Positions 27,104 through 36,301 are shown, counted from the first letter of the stretch. The stretch is DNA of 64,000 nt from Phocicoccus schoeneichii (GCF_014635565.1 NZ_BMDB01000003.1:62001-126000); one strand, 5' to 3'. Numbers and translations: made by a program. The notes: generated by a model from the sequence alone, not told the origin.

Positions 27104-28204
27104 TTATTTTTTTAAGAATCCAACCGAGTTCCAGAACGGTCTCGGGATATGGTATTCATCGCGTTCTCCGTCTATCTTGCGTTCAATCGGCTCGCCGCTT
27201 TTAATTTTTTCTGCCCAGTCCGGATTCACAATGTGTGCCTTCCCAACAGAAACAATGTCAAATCCTGTTTCTAGCGCTTCTTCAGCATCCGCTTTTTCCC
27301 AAATACCACCAGAACCAATCACCGGAATTTCTCCAAGCGCCGTCGATTTATTCTTATGATATTTATGAATCAGATACTCAATATCTTCCGTATCAATGAT
27401 GCTGCCGCGTTTATAATCGTTCAACGAGAAGTGGAAGTAATCAATGCACTCATGCGCAAAAGCATTCAACATATGCATTGTGTCTTTAAAAGTAATTCCT
27501 GGCTTCTCTAATTCTTCAGGTGAAAATCTATAGCCAACGATAAACTCACGTTTACCGAGCTTCTCTTTCATGCGCTCAATTTCTCTAATCACTCTGCGAC
27601 CAAACGTCAGACGTTTTTCGATGTCTCCACCGAACTCGTCATCACGTGTGTTTGAGTGTGGTGAGAAGAACTGCTGGATTAGATATGTGTTCGCTCCGTG
27701 AATCTCAACACCATCGAAGCCAGCTTCCATCGCACGACGCGCTGCATCTCCGAAATGTTTAATCATCTCTTCTACTTGTTCAGATGTAAGTGCTTCTGGT
27801 TCTTCTGCATCATCACGCAACGCTTTGACAGTAGACGCACCCACTGGTTTGCGCCCTTTGTTCAGCATCGACTTTCCCATACGTCCCGCATGATACAGCT
27901 GTATAATCGCTTTTGACCCTTTATCTTGTATTGCTTTCGCAAGTTTAGATAATCCTTCAATATGAGTATCCTTGCTGATGCCGAGCGATCCATCGAATGC
28001 GCGACCGTAGTCTTCAATAAACGTACTTTCGACGATGATCATAGCAGCCTCGCCTGCGCGCGCACCATAATACTCAATCAATTCATCAGTAACGGACCCA
28101 TCAAAAAAAGAGCTCGTCGTGGTCATAGGAGCCATCGCGATTCTATTTTTGAGTGTCACACCTGATTTGTTTAGTTGTACCGATTCGAATAATTGTTTTG
28201 TCAT
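27104..28204 (-). CDS. NADH:flavin oxidoreductase, Old Yellow Enzyme family
   Basis: A 366-residue FMN-dependent TIM-barrel ene-reductase. Recognisable parts are LKNRIAMAPMTT (FMN binding, about 18-29), IIQLYHAGRMG, FDGVEIHGANTYLIQQFFSPHSNTRDDEFGG (substrate His/Asn region, about 168-198), and GSGGI at the C-terminal phosphate site. Staphylococcal homologues reduce activated alkenes and electrophiles. It stands alone, with GGAG before the ATG. The physiological substrate is not predictable. Confidence 0.9.
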   Translation of the reverse strand: MTKQLFESVQLNKSGVTLKNRIAMAPMTTTSSFFDGSVTDELIEYYGARAGEAAMIIVESTFIEDYGRAFDGSLGISKDTHIEGLSKLAKAIQDKGSKAIIQLYHAGRMGKSMLNKGRKPVGASTVKALRDDAEEPEALTSEQVEEMIKHFGDAARRAMEAGFDGVEIHGANTYLIQQFFSPHSNTRDDEFGGDIEKRLTFGRRVIREIERMKEKLGKREFIVGYRFSPEELEKPGITFKDTMHMLNAFAHECIDYFHFSLNDYKRGSIIDTEDIEYLIHKYHKNKSTALGEIPVIGSGGIWEKADAEEALETGFDIVSVGKAHIVNPDWAEKIKSGEPIERKIDGERDEYHIPRPFWNSVGFLKK

Positions 28205-28369
28205 GTAATAAACTCCAATACCCCGTAATCTTGTCTCATCTCTTTTATTCTAACAAAGAAATGGGTTTCAATACATGGAACGAAAGGTGTATTTAGAGAT
28301 GACTTTGCATTGCATAGTTTTCTTAAGATTGATAAAATTAAATCAATTTATAAGAGACGGAGATGAAAC

Positions 28370-29440
28370 ATGATGGAAATTAAGTTTATCGAAAGAAAAG
28401 AACTCAAAGAAAAACCAGATATGTCTACAGTAACATTTGGTAGTACTTTCACAGACTACATGCTTACGGCATCTTATAACGAGGAGAATGGTTGGCATGA
28501 CTGGACGATTGAACCATACGGACCAATTCAACTTGCTCCAACAGCAGTTGTACTTCATTACGCACAAACTGTATTTGAAGGATTAAAAGCATACAACGTG
28601 AACGGTGAAGCTGTCCTCTTCCGTCCAAACGAAAACTTTGCGCGTCTGAATCGTTCATTAGAACGCATGTCTATGGCAAAAATCGACGAAGACGATGCAC
28701 TTTTTGCCCTTAAAGAATTATTAAAAGTTGAGAAAGACTGGATCCCAACAGGTGAAGGACAGTCCTTATACATCCGCCCATTTGTATTTGGAGATGACCA
28801 TACATTAGGTGTTCATCCATCAACAACATATAAATTTATGATTCTATTAAGCCCAGTTGGTGGACTCTTCTCAGCAGGCACGATGGGTACAACTAAAATT
28901 TATGTAGAAGATAAATTTGTTCGTGCGGTACGTGGTGGAGTTGGTGAAGCGAAAACGGGGGGTAACTATGCCGCTTCAATGAAGGCACAAGAAGTCGCGC
29001 AATCACTTGGTTATGACCAAGTGCTATGGCTAGACGGCGTGGAACAAAAGTACCTTGAAGAAGTCGGTGCGATGAACATTTTCTACGTGCAAAACGGTGA
29101 ATTGTTTACGCCTCAATTAAACGGTTCGATTCTGCCAGGAGTAACGCGCAAATCAATTATTGAATTTGCGAAAGATGCTGGTTACACAGTAAACGAAGCA
29201 CGCATTCCACTTGAAGACTTAGATGCAGGTTTAAAAGACGGAAGCATCACAGAAGTGTTCGGCGCAGGAACAGCAGCAGTCGTTGCACCAGTAGGAGAAC
29301 TCAATATCCACGGTAACAAATATGTGGTAGGCGACGGCAACGTGGGCCCAGTCGCAAAAGAAATTTATACAACACTGACAGGCATCCAAAACGGAAAAGT
29401 AGAAGACAAATTCAACTGGATCGTTAAGGTAGACGAGTAA
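28370..29440 (+). CDS. ilvE: Branched-chain amino acid aminotransferase
   Basis: A 356-residue fold-type IV PLP aminotransferase moving the amino group between branched-chain amino acids and 2-oxoglutarate. It has HYAQTVFEGLKAY, RPNENFARLNRS, the PLP lysine in GVGEAKTGGNYAAS (about 198), LDGVEQKYLEEVGAMN and GSITEVFGAGTAAVV. GGAGATG precedes the first ATG; a second ATG follows immediately. It stands alone rather than in an ilv operon. Its stop is followed by GATAAAGAC, a one-base variant of the common motif, leading into the terminator. Confidence 0.95.
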   Translation: MMEIKFIERKELKEKPDMSTVTFGSTFTDYMLTASYNEENGWHDWTIEPYGPIQLAPTAVVLHYAQTVFEGLKAYNVNGEAVLFRPNENFARLNRSLERMSMAKIDEDDALFALKELLKVEKDWIPTGEGQSLYIRPFVFGDDHTLGVHPSTTYKFMILLSPVGGLFSAGTMGTTKIYVEDKFVRAVRGGVGEAKTGGNYAASMKAQEVAQSLGYDQVLWLDGVEQKYLEEVGAMNIFYVQNGELFTPQLNGSILPGVTRKSIIEFAKDAGYTVNEARIPLEDLDAGLKDGSITEVFGAGTAAVVAPVGELNIHGNKYVVGDGNVGPVAKEIYTTLTGIQNGKVEDKFNWIVKVDE

Positions 29441-29482
29441 GATAAAGACAGAAAAAAGACGAGCTGCGGCTGGTCTTTTTTT
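29441..29482 (+). terminator. Terminator after ilvE
   Basis: AAAAAAGAC-GAGC / GCTG-GTCTTTTTT pairs with one mismatch and ends in a long T run. Confidence 0.7.
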
Positions 29483-29538
29483 TTGGGGAGTGAGTGGATA
29501 GCATGTTTTTATTTGAATTTTATTTGTGTACTAAAGTC

Positions 29539-29687
29539 TATCCTAACGCTAAATTGTAAATTTATATAATTAGCGTTGGGATACTTTTTGAATCGTGACC
29601 CTAATCTACAGCTTTTTAAGATTAGAGGAAGGATACTAATTTTATCCTACCTCTAATTGTGATTCCTAGCAGTTTAAGGGAAGGATT
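29539..29687. repeat. Three 52-bp hairpin units (array 3)
   Basis: Unit 1 has arms TATCCTAACGCTAA (29539-29552) / TTAGCGTTGGGATA (29570-29583). Unit 2 has CCTAATCT / AGATTAGAGG (right arm 29619-29628). Unit 3 has TATCCTACCTCTAA (29643-29656) / TTAAGGGAAGGATT (29674-29687). The CTAA anchors fall at 29549, 29601 and 29653, exactly 52 bp apart. The stem family is the same as array 2, 22 kb away. It lies between the convergent ilvE and hydratase genes; nothing else is seen in this gap. Confidence 0.82.
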
Positions 29688-29699
29688 CTGCTTTTTAAG

Positions 29700-29733
29700 A
29701 TAAAAAAACTCAACCCATTTATGAGTTGAGTCT
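29700..29733 (-). terminator. Terminator of the hydratase gene
   Basis: On the minus strand ACTCAACtc / ggGTTGAGT pairs and runs into TTTTTTTATC, a lengthened form of the GTTTTTATC motif. Confidence 0.7.
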
Positions 29734-29739
29734 AAACAT

Positions 29740-30486
29740 TTATTTCGTTACTTCTACTGATACAGAACCGACGTTTTCATAAGACGCTGTGTACGTTCCA
29801 ACTTCTAACGCAAACGGAATAATAAACGTTCCGCTCGAAACAAACATGCCGGGCTCTAACTTCTTACCACGCTTATCGAGTTCTAGTACTAACCATTTCA
29901 CTGCTTCAGCCGGATGATCCATGACTTCCGTTGAGTAACCGGACTTCACTTCTTCACCATCTTTGAAAATCGTACCCTTGATGCTCGCGATGTTTGCGTA
30001 CGTCAGCTGTTTTGGCTCACCAATCACAACTGCTCCAGATACCGCAGCGTCACTGATCACTTGGAACATATCAATATTTGGGAACCAGTTTTTATAACGT
30101 CCATCCGGAATTTCAATTCCCGGTGAAATCGTACATTTTCTGCAAATTTCCTCTAACGTATCTTCAACCTCTAAAGTTTCTACCACGTTAAAAATTAACT
30201 CAAGTTCAAGTAATGGTTCGTTATAGTCAGCGAGACTCACCGATTCTACAATCTGTTTGTCCGTCATCGCACCATATAATGGATGTGTCGAATTAAACAG
30301 TCTTTGGGTTTCTTGTGATGTTAAGGAAATTTTGTATCCCTTTAACGTTTCACCGAGGTCTTTCTTGCGCTCTAAGAGTGCCTCTTGGTTATCATAAGCA
30401 TCCATTATGTCCGCGACCTCGATGTCTTCAATCTCTACAGGGGTGTTTGTTTTGTATGCTTCAAATAATTGATTACTCACTGTCAT
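29740..30486 (-). CDS. 2-keto-4-pentenoate hydratase-like protein (FAH superfamily)
   Basis: A 248-residue member of the MhpD/DmpE hydratase branch of the fumarylacetoacetase fold. It shows GYKISLTSQETQRLF (about 49-63) and LELELIFNVVE, where metal-binding Glu residues are expected. It also has SPGIEIPDGRYKNW and ISDAAVSGAVVIGEP. Such enzymes add water to 2-hydroxydienoates in aromatic meta-cleavage. No other meta-cleavage gene is nearby. It starts 6 bp after the stop of the membrane-anchored metallopeptidase gene and is probably translated from the same mRNA, an unusual pairing. Confidence 0.82.
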   Translation of the reverse strand: MTVSNQLFEAYKTNTPVEIEDIEVADIMDAYDNQEALLERKKDLGETLKGYKISLTSQETQRLFNSTHPLYGAMTDKQIVESVSLADYNEPLLELELIFNVVETLEVEDTLEEICRKCTISPGIEIPDGRYKNWFPNIDMFQVISDAAVSGAVVIGEPKQLTYANIASIKGTIFKDGEEVKSGYSTEVMDHPAEAVKWLVLELDKRGKKLEPGMFVSSGTFIIPFALEVGTYTASYENVGSVSVEVTK

Positions 30487-30492
30487 GTTTCA

Positions 30493-31755
30493 TCATCCTT
30501 TTTTATTAGATCTCAGTAGATAAACGAATACTCCACTAGCGACGACTAAAATACCAAGACTGGCAAATATCACAGGTAAGTATGGTTTCATCGGATTTTC
30601 TTGTGGTGGTGTTGCGACTCCAGTTACTGGACGCTTTGGCATATTTTTCATTACAAGATCGAACTTGATGTCTTCCGCTTCAACCATGATTTGGTCTATT
30701 AACTTATCGACCTTTTCTTGGGAAATTCGACCATGCTCGATATTCGTAAACATCGTATCCGCTTGTATCTTTAATTTGTTTAGTACTTCAGTTCTATTAT
30801 CTACATCGATTGCTTTTATTTCATTATACGCATCTACGAGCCCTGATACATCAATATTCTCATATTTGTGCGTCAGCACTGTTTTTGCGTAGCTACTCGA
30901 AATCACTTTTCCGTCTGCATCTTTCGTGAACACTTGCACTTTATAGTTTGAGTTTCCGAGTAATCCGTCAAGACTAAACTCAGGTTCAGTCACCTCATAC
31001 TCCTTGTCATTCACACGAACCATGTAGGAGTTGCCACTTACGTGTTCATCCCACACAACTGTAAACGCACTTTCCGTACGCTCTGATACCGTCAAAATTT
31101 TAGTGTGTAAATCGTCAAAGAATCGCGCAGTTGTTGGTGCTTTTTCATACAACGTCTGTCTAGACGCTTCCGTGTAGTAGTAATACGCAAACACTTCTGC
31201 GAAATATTCATCGACGTATTCAAAGTAATCATCAGTCGGGAAGATATTGTTTTTATCTTTTTGATGGGCGGCTCTAAACGCTTCTGTTGCGCTCAGTTCC
31301 ACACCGTTAATTGTATACATATCGACAATATGCCCAAACTCGTGGAGTTCTAAGTTAATGTCTCCGTGGTTATTCTTGATGGACGGATCGCTCTTACCAA
31401 TCGCTGCATACGAAATAAATCCGCCGAGCCCTGGAATGTCGTCCCACGGTTCCGTATGTCCGCGCGGCACAACGCCTTTCAACTCAGCAAATTCAGGTAA
31501 CTCCACGAGTTTTTTGTCAGATAAAATCATGGTCGCCCCACTCAAGCTGATATTCCTTAAAATACTATCATCGATGTGGTCCAGTCGCTCGATCATCTCT
31601 CTAGCTTCTTGATTTGTTTTTTCATCATCATTATATATTCGTAAATCTATAATTTTTTCTAAATATGGATTCATCTCTGCTGCCTGTACAAGTTTCACAC
31701 TCGGTAAAATGAGTACAAAACAAGCAACCAATAGACACATAATAAATTTCTTCAC
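30493..31755 (-). CDS. Membrane-anchored metallopeptidase with lethal-factor-like (ATLF/PPEP) catalytic domain
   Basis: A 420-residue exported protein. It has a signal peptide (about 1-26, cut near VQAAE) and a catalytic domain with the zinc motif HEFGH (about 138-142). A third ligand Glu probably lies in EYFAEVFAYYYY (about 187); the 45-residue gap to the second His equals that recalled for anthrax lethal factor (His690 to Glu735). A fibronectin III-like segment (about 205-300), a helical region, and a C-terminal helix with an SNKKG tail follow. It resembles Pro-Pro endopeptidases and ATLF proteins. A GTG at 31755 with an AGGTG site is chosen; the upstream ATG at 31782 has none. Confidence 0.78.
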   Translation of the reverse strand: MKKFIMCLLVACFVLILPSVKLVQAAEMNPYLEKIIDLRIYNDDEKTNQEAREMIERLDHIDDSILRNISLSGATMILSDKKLVELPEFAELKGVVPRGHTEPWDDIPGLGGFISYAAIGKSDPSIKNNHGDINLELHEFGHIVDMYTINGVELSATEAFRAAHQKDKNNIFPTDDYFEYVDEYFAEVFAYYYYTEASRQTLYEKAPTTARFFDDLHTKILTVSERTESAFTVVWDEHVSGNSYMVRVNDKEYEVTEPEFSLDGLLGNSNYKVQVFTKDADGKVISSSYAKTVLTHKYENIDVSGLVDAYNEIKAIDVDNRTEVLNKLKIQADTMFTNIEHGRISQEKVDKLIDQIMVEAEDIKFDLVMKNMPKRPVTGVATPPQENPMKPYLPVIFASLGILVVASGVFVYLLRSNKKG

Positions 31756-31782
31756 GTTTGCACCTACTCTTATGTTATTCAT

Positions 31783-32026
31783 TTTATTCTACTGTAAATT
31801 GTTCTGAAACCATAGAAATAACCTTTTTCGAACTCTTTTAAACCCTCTTACAAAAACGTGAAAAGCATTGTAACGATACTTTTATTTTGTTTCACATATT
31901 CACAAAATACTTCTTTAGATACTATCCAAAGAATGTTTTCTCTAAAAAAGGGTATAGATTTTATGTTATAATAGTAAACTGTGTCCAGTTTTCATAACAA
32001 CTAAATACAAACCAAAGGAGAATATC
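31783..32026. promoter_or_regulatory. Intergenic region upstream of opuCA with likely promoter
   Basis: A TATAAT lies at 31967-31972, 55 bp before opuCA, in AT-rich sequence; no good -35 is seen. AAAGGAG precedes the ATG. The region is flanked by the divergent metallopeptidase gene. No repeat or RNA element was found in it. Confidence 0.45.
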
Positions 32027-33166
32027 ATGTTAAGTATTAAAAATTTAACGAAGATTTACGGCGGTAAAAATAAAGCGGTCGATGACATTTCGCTCGACAT
32101 CGAACAAGGTGAGTTTATTGCCTTTATCGGTACGAGTGGTAGTGGTAAGACGACTGCTTTACGTATGATTAACCGCATGATTGAGCCAACGAGTGGCTCA
32201 ATTGAAATCGACGGAAAAGATGTAATGCAAATGAACCCGGTAGAACTCCGTCGTAGTATAGGTTATGTAATCCAACAGATCGGTTTACTTCCTCACTTAA
32301 CTATTAAAGAAAACATCGTTTTAGTACCTAAATTACTAAAATGGTCAGAGGAACGTAAAGATAAAAAAGCACGAGAACTCATTAATCTCGTGGACCTTCC
32401 TGAATCATATTTAGATCGTTATCCAAACGAACTTTCAGGTGGGCAGCAACAACGTATCGGTGTAATTCGTGCGCTCGCAGCAGAGCAAGACATTATCTTG
32501 ATGGACGAACCATTTGGGGCACTAGACCCAATCACACGTGATACGCTCCAAGACTTAGTAAAAGTACTACAAAAGAAACTTGGTAAAACATTTATTTTCG
32601 TAACACATGACATGGACGAAGCAATCAAGCTCGCAGACCGTATTGCGATCCTGTCTAATGGACAACTGATTCAATTTGATACACCAGATGAAATCCTAAG
32701 AAACCCAGCGAACCAGTTCGTGCGTGATTTTATTGGTGAAAATAGATTAATTCAAGACCGTCCAAACATGCGTACAGTTGAAGATGCAATGATCAAACCA
32801 ATCAGTGTGACTGCGGATAAATCACTGAGCGAAGTCATTTCTATTATGAGAGAGCGTCGTGTAGATACAATTTTTGTAACGAGAAACGATGGTACATTAC
32901 TTGGATATTTAGACATCGAGGACATCAATGAAGGATATCGTAAAGGTAAAGACCTCGTCGATATCATGCACCGCGATTTATTCAAAATTCAAATTCATGA
33001 CAAACTACAAGACTCAGTACGTACAATTCTAAAACGTAATCTTAGAAACATTCCTGTAGTCGATGAAAACAATATCCTACTTGGGCTCATTACACGCTCA
33101 AACTTGGTAGACATCGTGTACGATTCAATTTGGGGCGAGACGCCTGCTGGAGTTGATGAAGCATGA
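32027..33166 (+). CDS. opuCA: Osmoprotectant ABC transporter ATP-binding protein
   Basis: A 379-residue ATPase of the OpuA/OpuC type that drives uptake of glycine betaine, carnitine or choline. It has Walker A GTSGSGKTT (about 35-43), a Q-loop VIQQIGLLPHLT, signature LSGGQQQR, Walker B IILMDEPFGALD and the switch His in VTHDMDEA. Two CBS domains follow (about 255-370), the osmotic or nucleotide-sensing part of OpuCA. The ATG overlap of the next gene (ATGA) shows translational coupling. It is the first gene of a four-gene operon. Confidence 0.95.
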   Translation: MLSIKNLTKIYGGKNKAVDDISLDIEQGEFIAFIGTSGSGKTTALRMINRMIEPTSGSIEIDGKDVMQMNPVELRRSIGYVIQQIGLLPHLTIKENIVLVPKLLKWSEERKDKKARELINLVDLPESYLDRYPNELSGGQQQRIGVIRALAAEQDIILMDEPFGALDPITRDTLQDLVKVLQKKLGKTFIFVTHDMDEAIKLADRIAILSNGQLIQFDTPDEILRNPANQFVRDFIGENRLIQDRPNMRTVEDAMIKPISVTADKSLSEVISIMRERRVDTIFVTRNDGTLLGYLDIEDINEGYRKGKDLVDIMHRDLFKIQIHDKLQDSVRTILKRNLRNIPVVDENNILLGLITRSNLVDIVYDSIWGETPAGVDEA

Positions 33167-33798
33167 GTGAATTCTTCAGTAACTACGGGTTCGAACTCCT
33201 ACAAAAAACATGGGAGCATTTCTATATCTCAGCAATCGCTCTACTCATTGGTGTCGTGATTGCCGTTCCTTTAGGAATGTTACTTGCTCGTACAAATAAA
33301 CTCGGTAACTGGATTCTAACGGTTGCCGGAGTCTTACAGACGATTCCGACACTCGCAGTGCTCGCATTGATGATCCCGCTATTTGGTATCGGTAAGATTC
33401 CTGCGATTATCGCACTATCGATGTACATTTTATTACCGATTTTAAACAATACGATTATTGGTGTACGAAACACTGACCCGAACGCAAAAGAAGCAGCACT
33501 TTCCATGGGGATGACGCGCTTACAACTGATGTCTCAGGTGGAGTTACCACTTGCTTCTCCCCTGATTTTAAGTGGAATCAGACTTGCGAGTGTGTACGTC
33601 ATTTCGTGGGCAACAATCGCCAGCTACATCGGTGCAGGCGGTCTTGGGGACTTTATCTTCAACGGTTTAAACCTCTATGACCCTGTAATGATTATCGTTG
33701 GTACAGTTGCAGTGACTGTGCTTGCACTACTTACTGATAAAATACTTGGTCTTGTGGAACGTTACGCAGTACCAAAAGGAATAAACATTTCCAGATAG
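33163..33798 (+). CDS. opuCB: Osmoprotectant ABC transporter permease
   Basis: A 211-residue permease with five or six helices and the BPD_transp_1 loop EAALSMGMTRLQLMSQVELPLASPLI, where the EAA motif contacts the ATPase. The TIPTLAVLALMIPLFGIG segment is typical of OpuCB/OpuBB. It overlaps opuCA by 4 nt and precedes the binding lipoprotein by 9 nt. It pairs with OpuCD as the transmembrane channel. Confidence 0.93.
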   Translation: MSEFFSNYGFELLQKTWEHFYISAIALLIGVVIAVPLGMLLARTNKLGNWILTVAGVLQTIPTLAVLALMIPLFGIGKIPAIIALSMYILLPILNNTIIGVRNTDPNAKEAALSMGMTRLQLMSQVELPLASPLILSGIRLASVYVISWATIASYIGAGGLGDFIFNGLNLYDPVMIIVGTVAVTVLALLTDKILGLVERYAVPKGINISR

Positions 33799-33807
33799 GA
33801 GGCAATT

Positions 33808-34740
33808 ATGAAACGATTAAGTAAACTTTTACTCGTTGTAGTCGCTAGTCTTACAATACTATCTGGGTGTACATTGCCTGGACTTAGTGGTAGTGACAAA
33901 GATTCAATAAAAATCACAGCACTTGCAACGAGTGAGTCTCAAATCATGTCGCATATGGTGCGTCTCATGATTGAACATGAAACAGATGGAAAATTAAAGC
34001 CAACATTAATTAACAACTTAGGTTCAAGTACCATTCAACATAACGCCATTGAAAACGGTGATGCGCAAATTTCTGGTGTGCGTTATACAGGTACAGATTT
34101 AACAGGCGCACTTGGTGATGACCCTGTGAAAGATCCGAAAGAAGCACTTGAACTGACACAAAAAGGATTTGAAGAACGATTCGATACGAAGTTCTTTGAC
34201 TCATATGGTTTTGCGAACTCTTACTCATTTATGGTGACAAGAGATACAGCAGAAAAATATGATTTAACAACAATTTCTGATTTAGAAGAATATAAAGACG
34301 ATCTACGCTTAGGTGTAGACTCATCTTGGATGAACCGTAAAGGTGACGGTTATCCTGGGTTTATCGAAGAATATGGATTTAGATTCGATTCAGTATCACC
34401 AATGCAGATTGGTTTAGTGTACGACGCATTGAACGCAGAATCGATTGATGTTGCGCTTGGGTATACGACTGATGGGCGTATTGCAGCTTATGATTTAGTG
34501 GTATTAGAAGACGACAGACAGTTCTTCCCACCATATGACGCATCGCCACTCGCAACAAACGCGCTTCTTGAAACACATCCAGAAGTGGAACGTGCGTTAG
34601 ACAAACTGGTCGGAAAAGTGTCCACAGAGACAATGCAACAGCTGAACTACCGCGCAGACGGTGAAGGTATTGAACCAGCAGTTGTCGCAGAAGAGTTTTT
34701 AGAAGAGCATAATTACTTTGATGAAGAGGGGGAAAAATAA
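33808..34740 (+). CDS. opuCC: Osmoprotectant-binding lipoprotein
   Basis: A 310-residue substrate-binding lipoprotein. The signal peptide ends in lipobox LSGC (Cys about 21), followed by an OpuAC/ProX-type domain: ATSESQIMSHMVRLMIEHE, GSSTIQHNAIENGDAQISGVRYTGTD, and VALGYTTDGRIAAYDLVVLEDD. Aromatic residues for the trimethylammonium cage are plausible (several Tyr/Phe). AGGAGG precedes the ATG. The stop overlaps the next start by one base. Compared with betaine-only proteins, OpuCC types accept several osmolytes. Confidence 0.93.
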   Translation: MKRLSKLLLVVVASLTILSGCTLPGLSGSDKDSIKITALATSESQIMSHMVRLMIEHETDGKLKPTLINNLGSSTIQHNAIENGDAQISGVRYTGTDLTGALGDDPVKDPKEALELTQKGFEERFDTKFFDSYGFANSYSFMVTRDTAEKYDLTTISDLEEYKDDLRLGVDSSWMNRKGDGYPGFIEEYGFRFDSVSPMQIGLVYDALNAESIDVALGYTTDGRIAAYDLVVLEDDRQFFPPYDASPLATNALLETHPEVERALDKLVGKVSTETMQQLNYRADGEGIEPAVVAEEFLEEHNYFDEEGEK

Positions 34741-35429
34741 TGATACTCGGTAGTTTACTATCTGACTTATCGGCATATTACAGCGATAACTTCGGATATC
34801 TGATGAGATTATTCTTCGACCACTTACTGATGAGTATTTATGGGGTACTGTTCGCAGCAATTGTGGGTATTCCTCTTGGCATATTGATTGCACGTTACGG
34901 AAAATTATCCGGTACAGTCATCACGCTCGCAAATATTATTCAGACGGTTCCAGCACTCGCAATGCTTGCGATCTTAATGCTAGGCATGGGACTTGGACAA
35001 AATACAGTGATATTCACAGTATTCTTATATGCACTACTTCCTATTTTAAAAAATACGTACTCTGGTATTAAAAGTGTAGACCCTAACATTACAGATGCCG
35101 GTAAAGCAATGGGTATGACCCGTAACCAAGTGCTCAGAATGATTGAGCTTCCGCTGTCTTTATCTGTAATTATCGGTGGACTTAGAATCGCACTCGTTGT
35201 TGCGATTGGTGTCGTAGCAATTGGTTCGTTCATTGGTGCGCCAACGTTATCAGATATCATCATTCGTGGCACAAACGCGACGGATGGTACTGTGTTTATC
35301 ATCGCTGGTGCCTTACCAATCGCACTGATTGCGGTCATTATCGATATTGCGCTTCGCATTATTGAACGTAAACTCGATCCAACAGTGTCAGATAATGATG
35401 CGCCAGAAGACGTTCAGAGTGTAAATTAA
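34740..35429 (+). CDS. opuCD: Osmoprotectant ABC transporter permease
   Basis: A 229-residue second permease of the OpuC complex. It carries the same EAA-type loop (DAGKAMGMTRNQVLRMIELPLSLSVI), a TVPALAMLAILMLGMGLG helix, and a hydrophilic C-terminal tail ending NDAPEDVQSVN. It shares one base with the opuCC stop. It completes opuCA-CB-CC-CD, the same gene order as in staphylococci and Listeria. A short hairpin (GTATCGCACA / TGTGCGGTAC, then T-rich) follows at about 35437-35467. Confidence 0.93.
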   Translation: MILGSLLSDLSAYYSDNFGYLMRLFFDHLLMSIYGVLFAAIVGIPLGILIARYGKLSGTVITLANIIQTVPALAMLAILMLGMGLGQNTVIFTVFLYALLPILKNTYSGIKSVDPNITDAGKAMGMTRNQVLRMIELPLSLSVIIGGLRIALVVAIGVVAIGSFIGAPTLSDIIIRGTNATDGTVFIIAGALPIALIAVIIDIALRIIERKLDPTVSDNDAPEDVQSVN

Positions 35430-35435
35430 TTGAAC

Positions 35436-35467
35436 AGTATCGCACAGTGTGTGCGGTACTTTTTTAT
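35436..35467 (+). terminator. Terminator of the opuC operon
   Basis: AGTATCGCACA / TGTGCGGTACT pairs with a short loop, followed by TTTTTATT. Confidence 0.75.
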
Positions 35468-35482
35468 TAGGAGGAAATTTAA

Positions 35483-36295
35483 ATGGCTTTACTTGATATT
35501 AACTTTCATTCAATGATGCTCGGAAAACATCATACGTTTAAGGTGATTTTGCCGGAGCAACAAGATATGTTTCAGACAGATAAGCCGGTGAAGAAGCTGC
35601 GTACATTGTTGTTACTCCACGGGTTGTCGAGTGATGACTCGATGTTTTCTAGATATACGAATGTGGAAATGTATGCAAATACGCATAACTTGGCTGTTGT
35701 GATGCCAAATGCCGATCATTCTTTTTATCAGAATATGAAATATGGGCATAGTTATTACGACCATGTGTTAGAAGTATGGCGCTATGCGCATCAGGTGTTG
35801 CCGCTGTCTTGGGAAAGAGAGGACAATTATGTCGCAGGCAACTCGATGGGGGGATTTGGTGCATTCCATTTTGCGATGAACGTGCCAGAATTGTTTGAGA
35901 AAGCCGTAATGATGAGTGCGGCACTCGATATGGATGCGTCGTTTATAGACTACGACTGGCATGACTTTGATGGGCGCGCGGTGTTTGGTGACATTGAAGA
36001 CATTTCGGGTACTGCGATGGATACGAGACATACGGTATTGCAAGGAGCACAAACACATGGAATCGAAAACCTGCCAGAGTTGTATTTTATGTGCGGTACA
36101 GAAGACGAATTGATCGACCGTACAGACTCATTTATGAAATTTTTAGAAAATAAACACATCCCGCACAAGTATGATAGAGAACCCGGTGAGCACAACTGGA
36201 GCTATTGGGATAAATGCATACGAAAAGCAATCGACTGGATCTTTGAAGGAAAAGAAGTCGATAAATGCAACCAAATCATGAACTGGGTTGGGTAA
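35483..36295 (+). CDS. Esterase family protein (EstA/tributyrin esterase, S-formylglutathione hydrolase fold)
   Basis: A 270-residue alpha/beta hydrolase of the esterase D group. It has LLLLHGLSSDDSMF (oxyanion region, about 39-52), VAGNSMGGFGAFHFA (nucleophile Ser about 119), an Asp in GTEDELIDR and a His in EPGEHNWSYWD. No signal peptide is seen, so it is cytosolic. Homologues in lactic acid bacteria and staphylococci hydrolyse short-chain acyl esters. AGGAGG precedes the ATG. It is a single gene, followed by a strong terminator. Confidence 0.9.
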   Translation: MALLDINFHSMMLGKHHTFKVILPEQQDMFQTDKPVKKLRTLLLLHGLSSDDSMFSRYTNVEMYANTHNLAVVMPNADHSFYQNMKYGHSYYDHVLEVWRYAHQVLPLSWEREDNYVAGNSMGGFGAFHFAMNVPELFEKAVMMSAALDMDASFIDYDWHDFDGRAVFGDIEDISGTAMDTRHTVLQGAQTHGIENLPELYFMCGTEDELIDRTDSFMKFLENKHIPHKYDREPGEHNWSYWDKCIRKAIDWIFEGKEVDKCNQIMNWVG

Positions 36296-36301
36296 ATAGA
36301 A

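Noticed and set aside
31935-31955. SigB promoter before opuCA (GTTTTC ... GGGTAT)
   Set aside because: The gap is about 9 nt, too short for the 12-15 nt that SigB needs.
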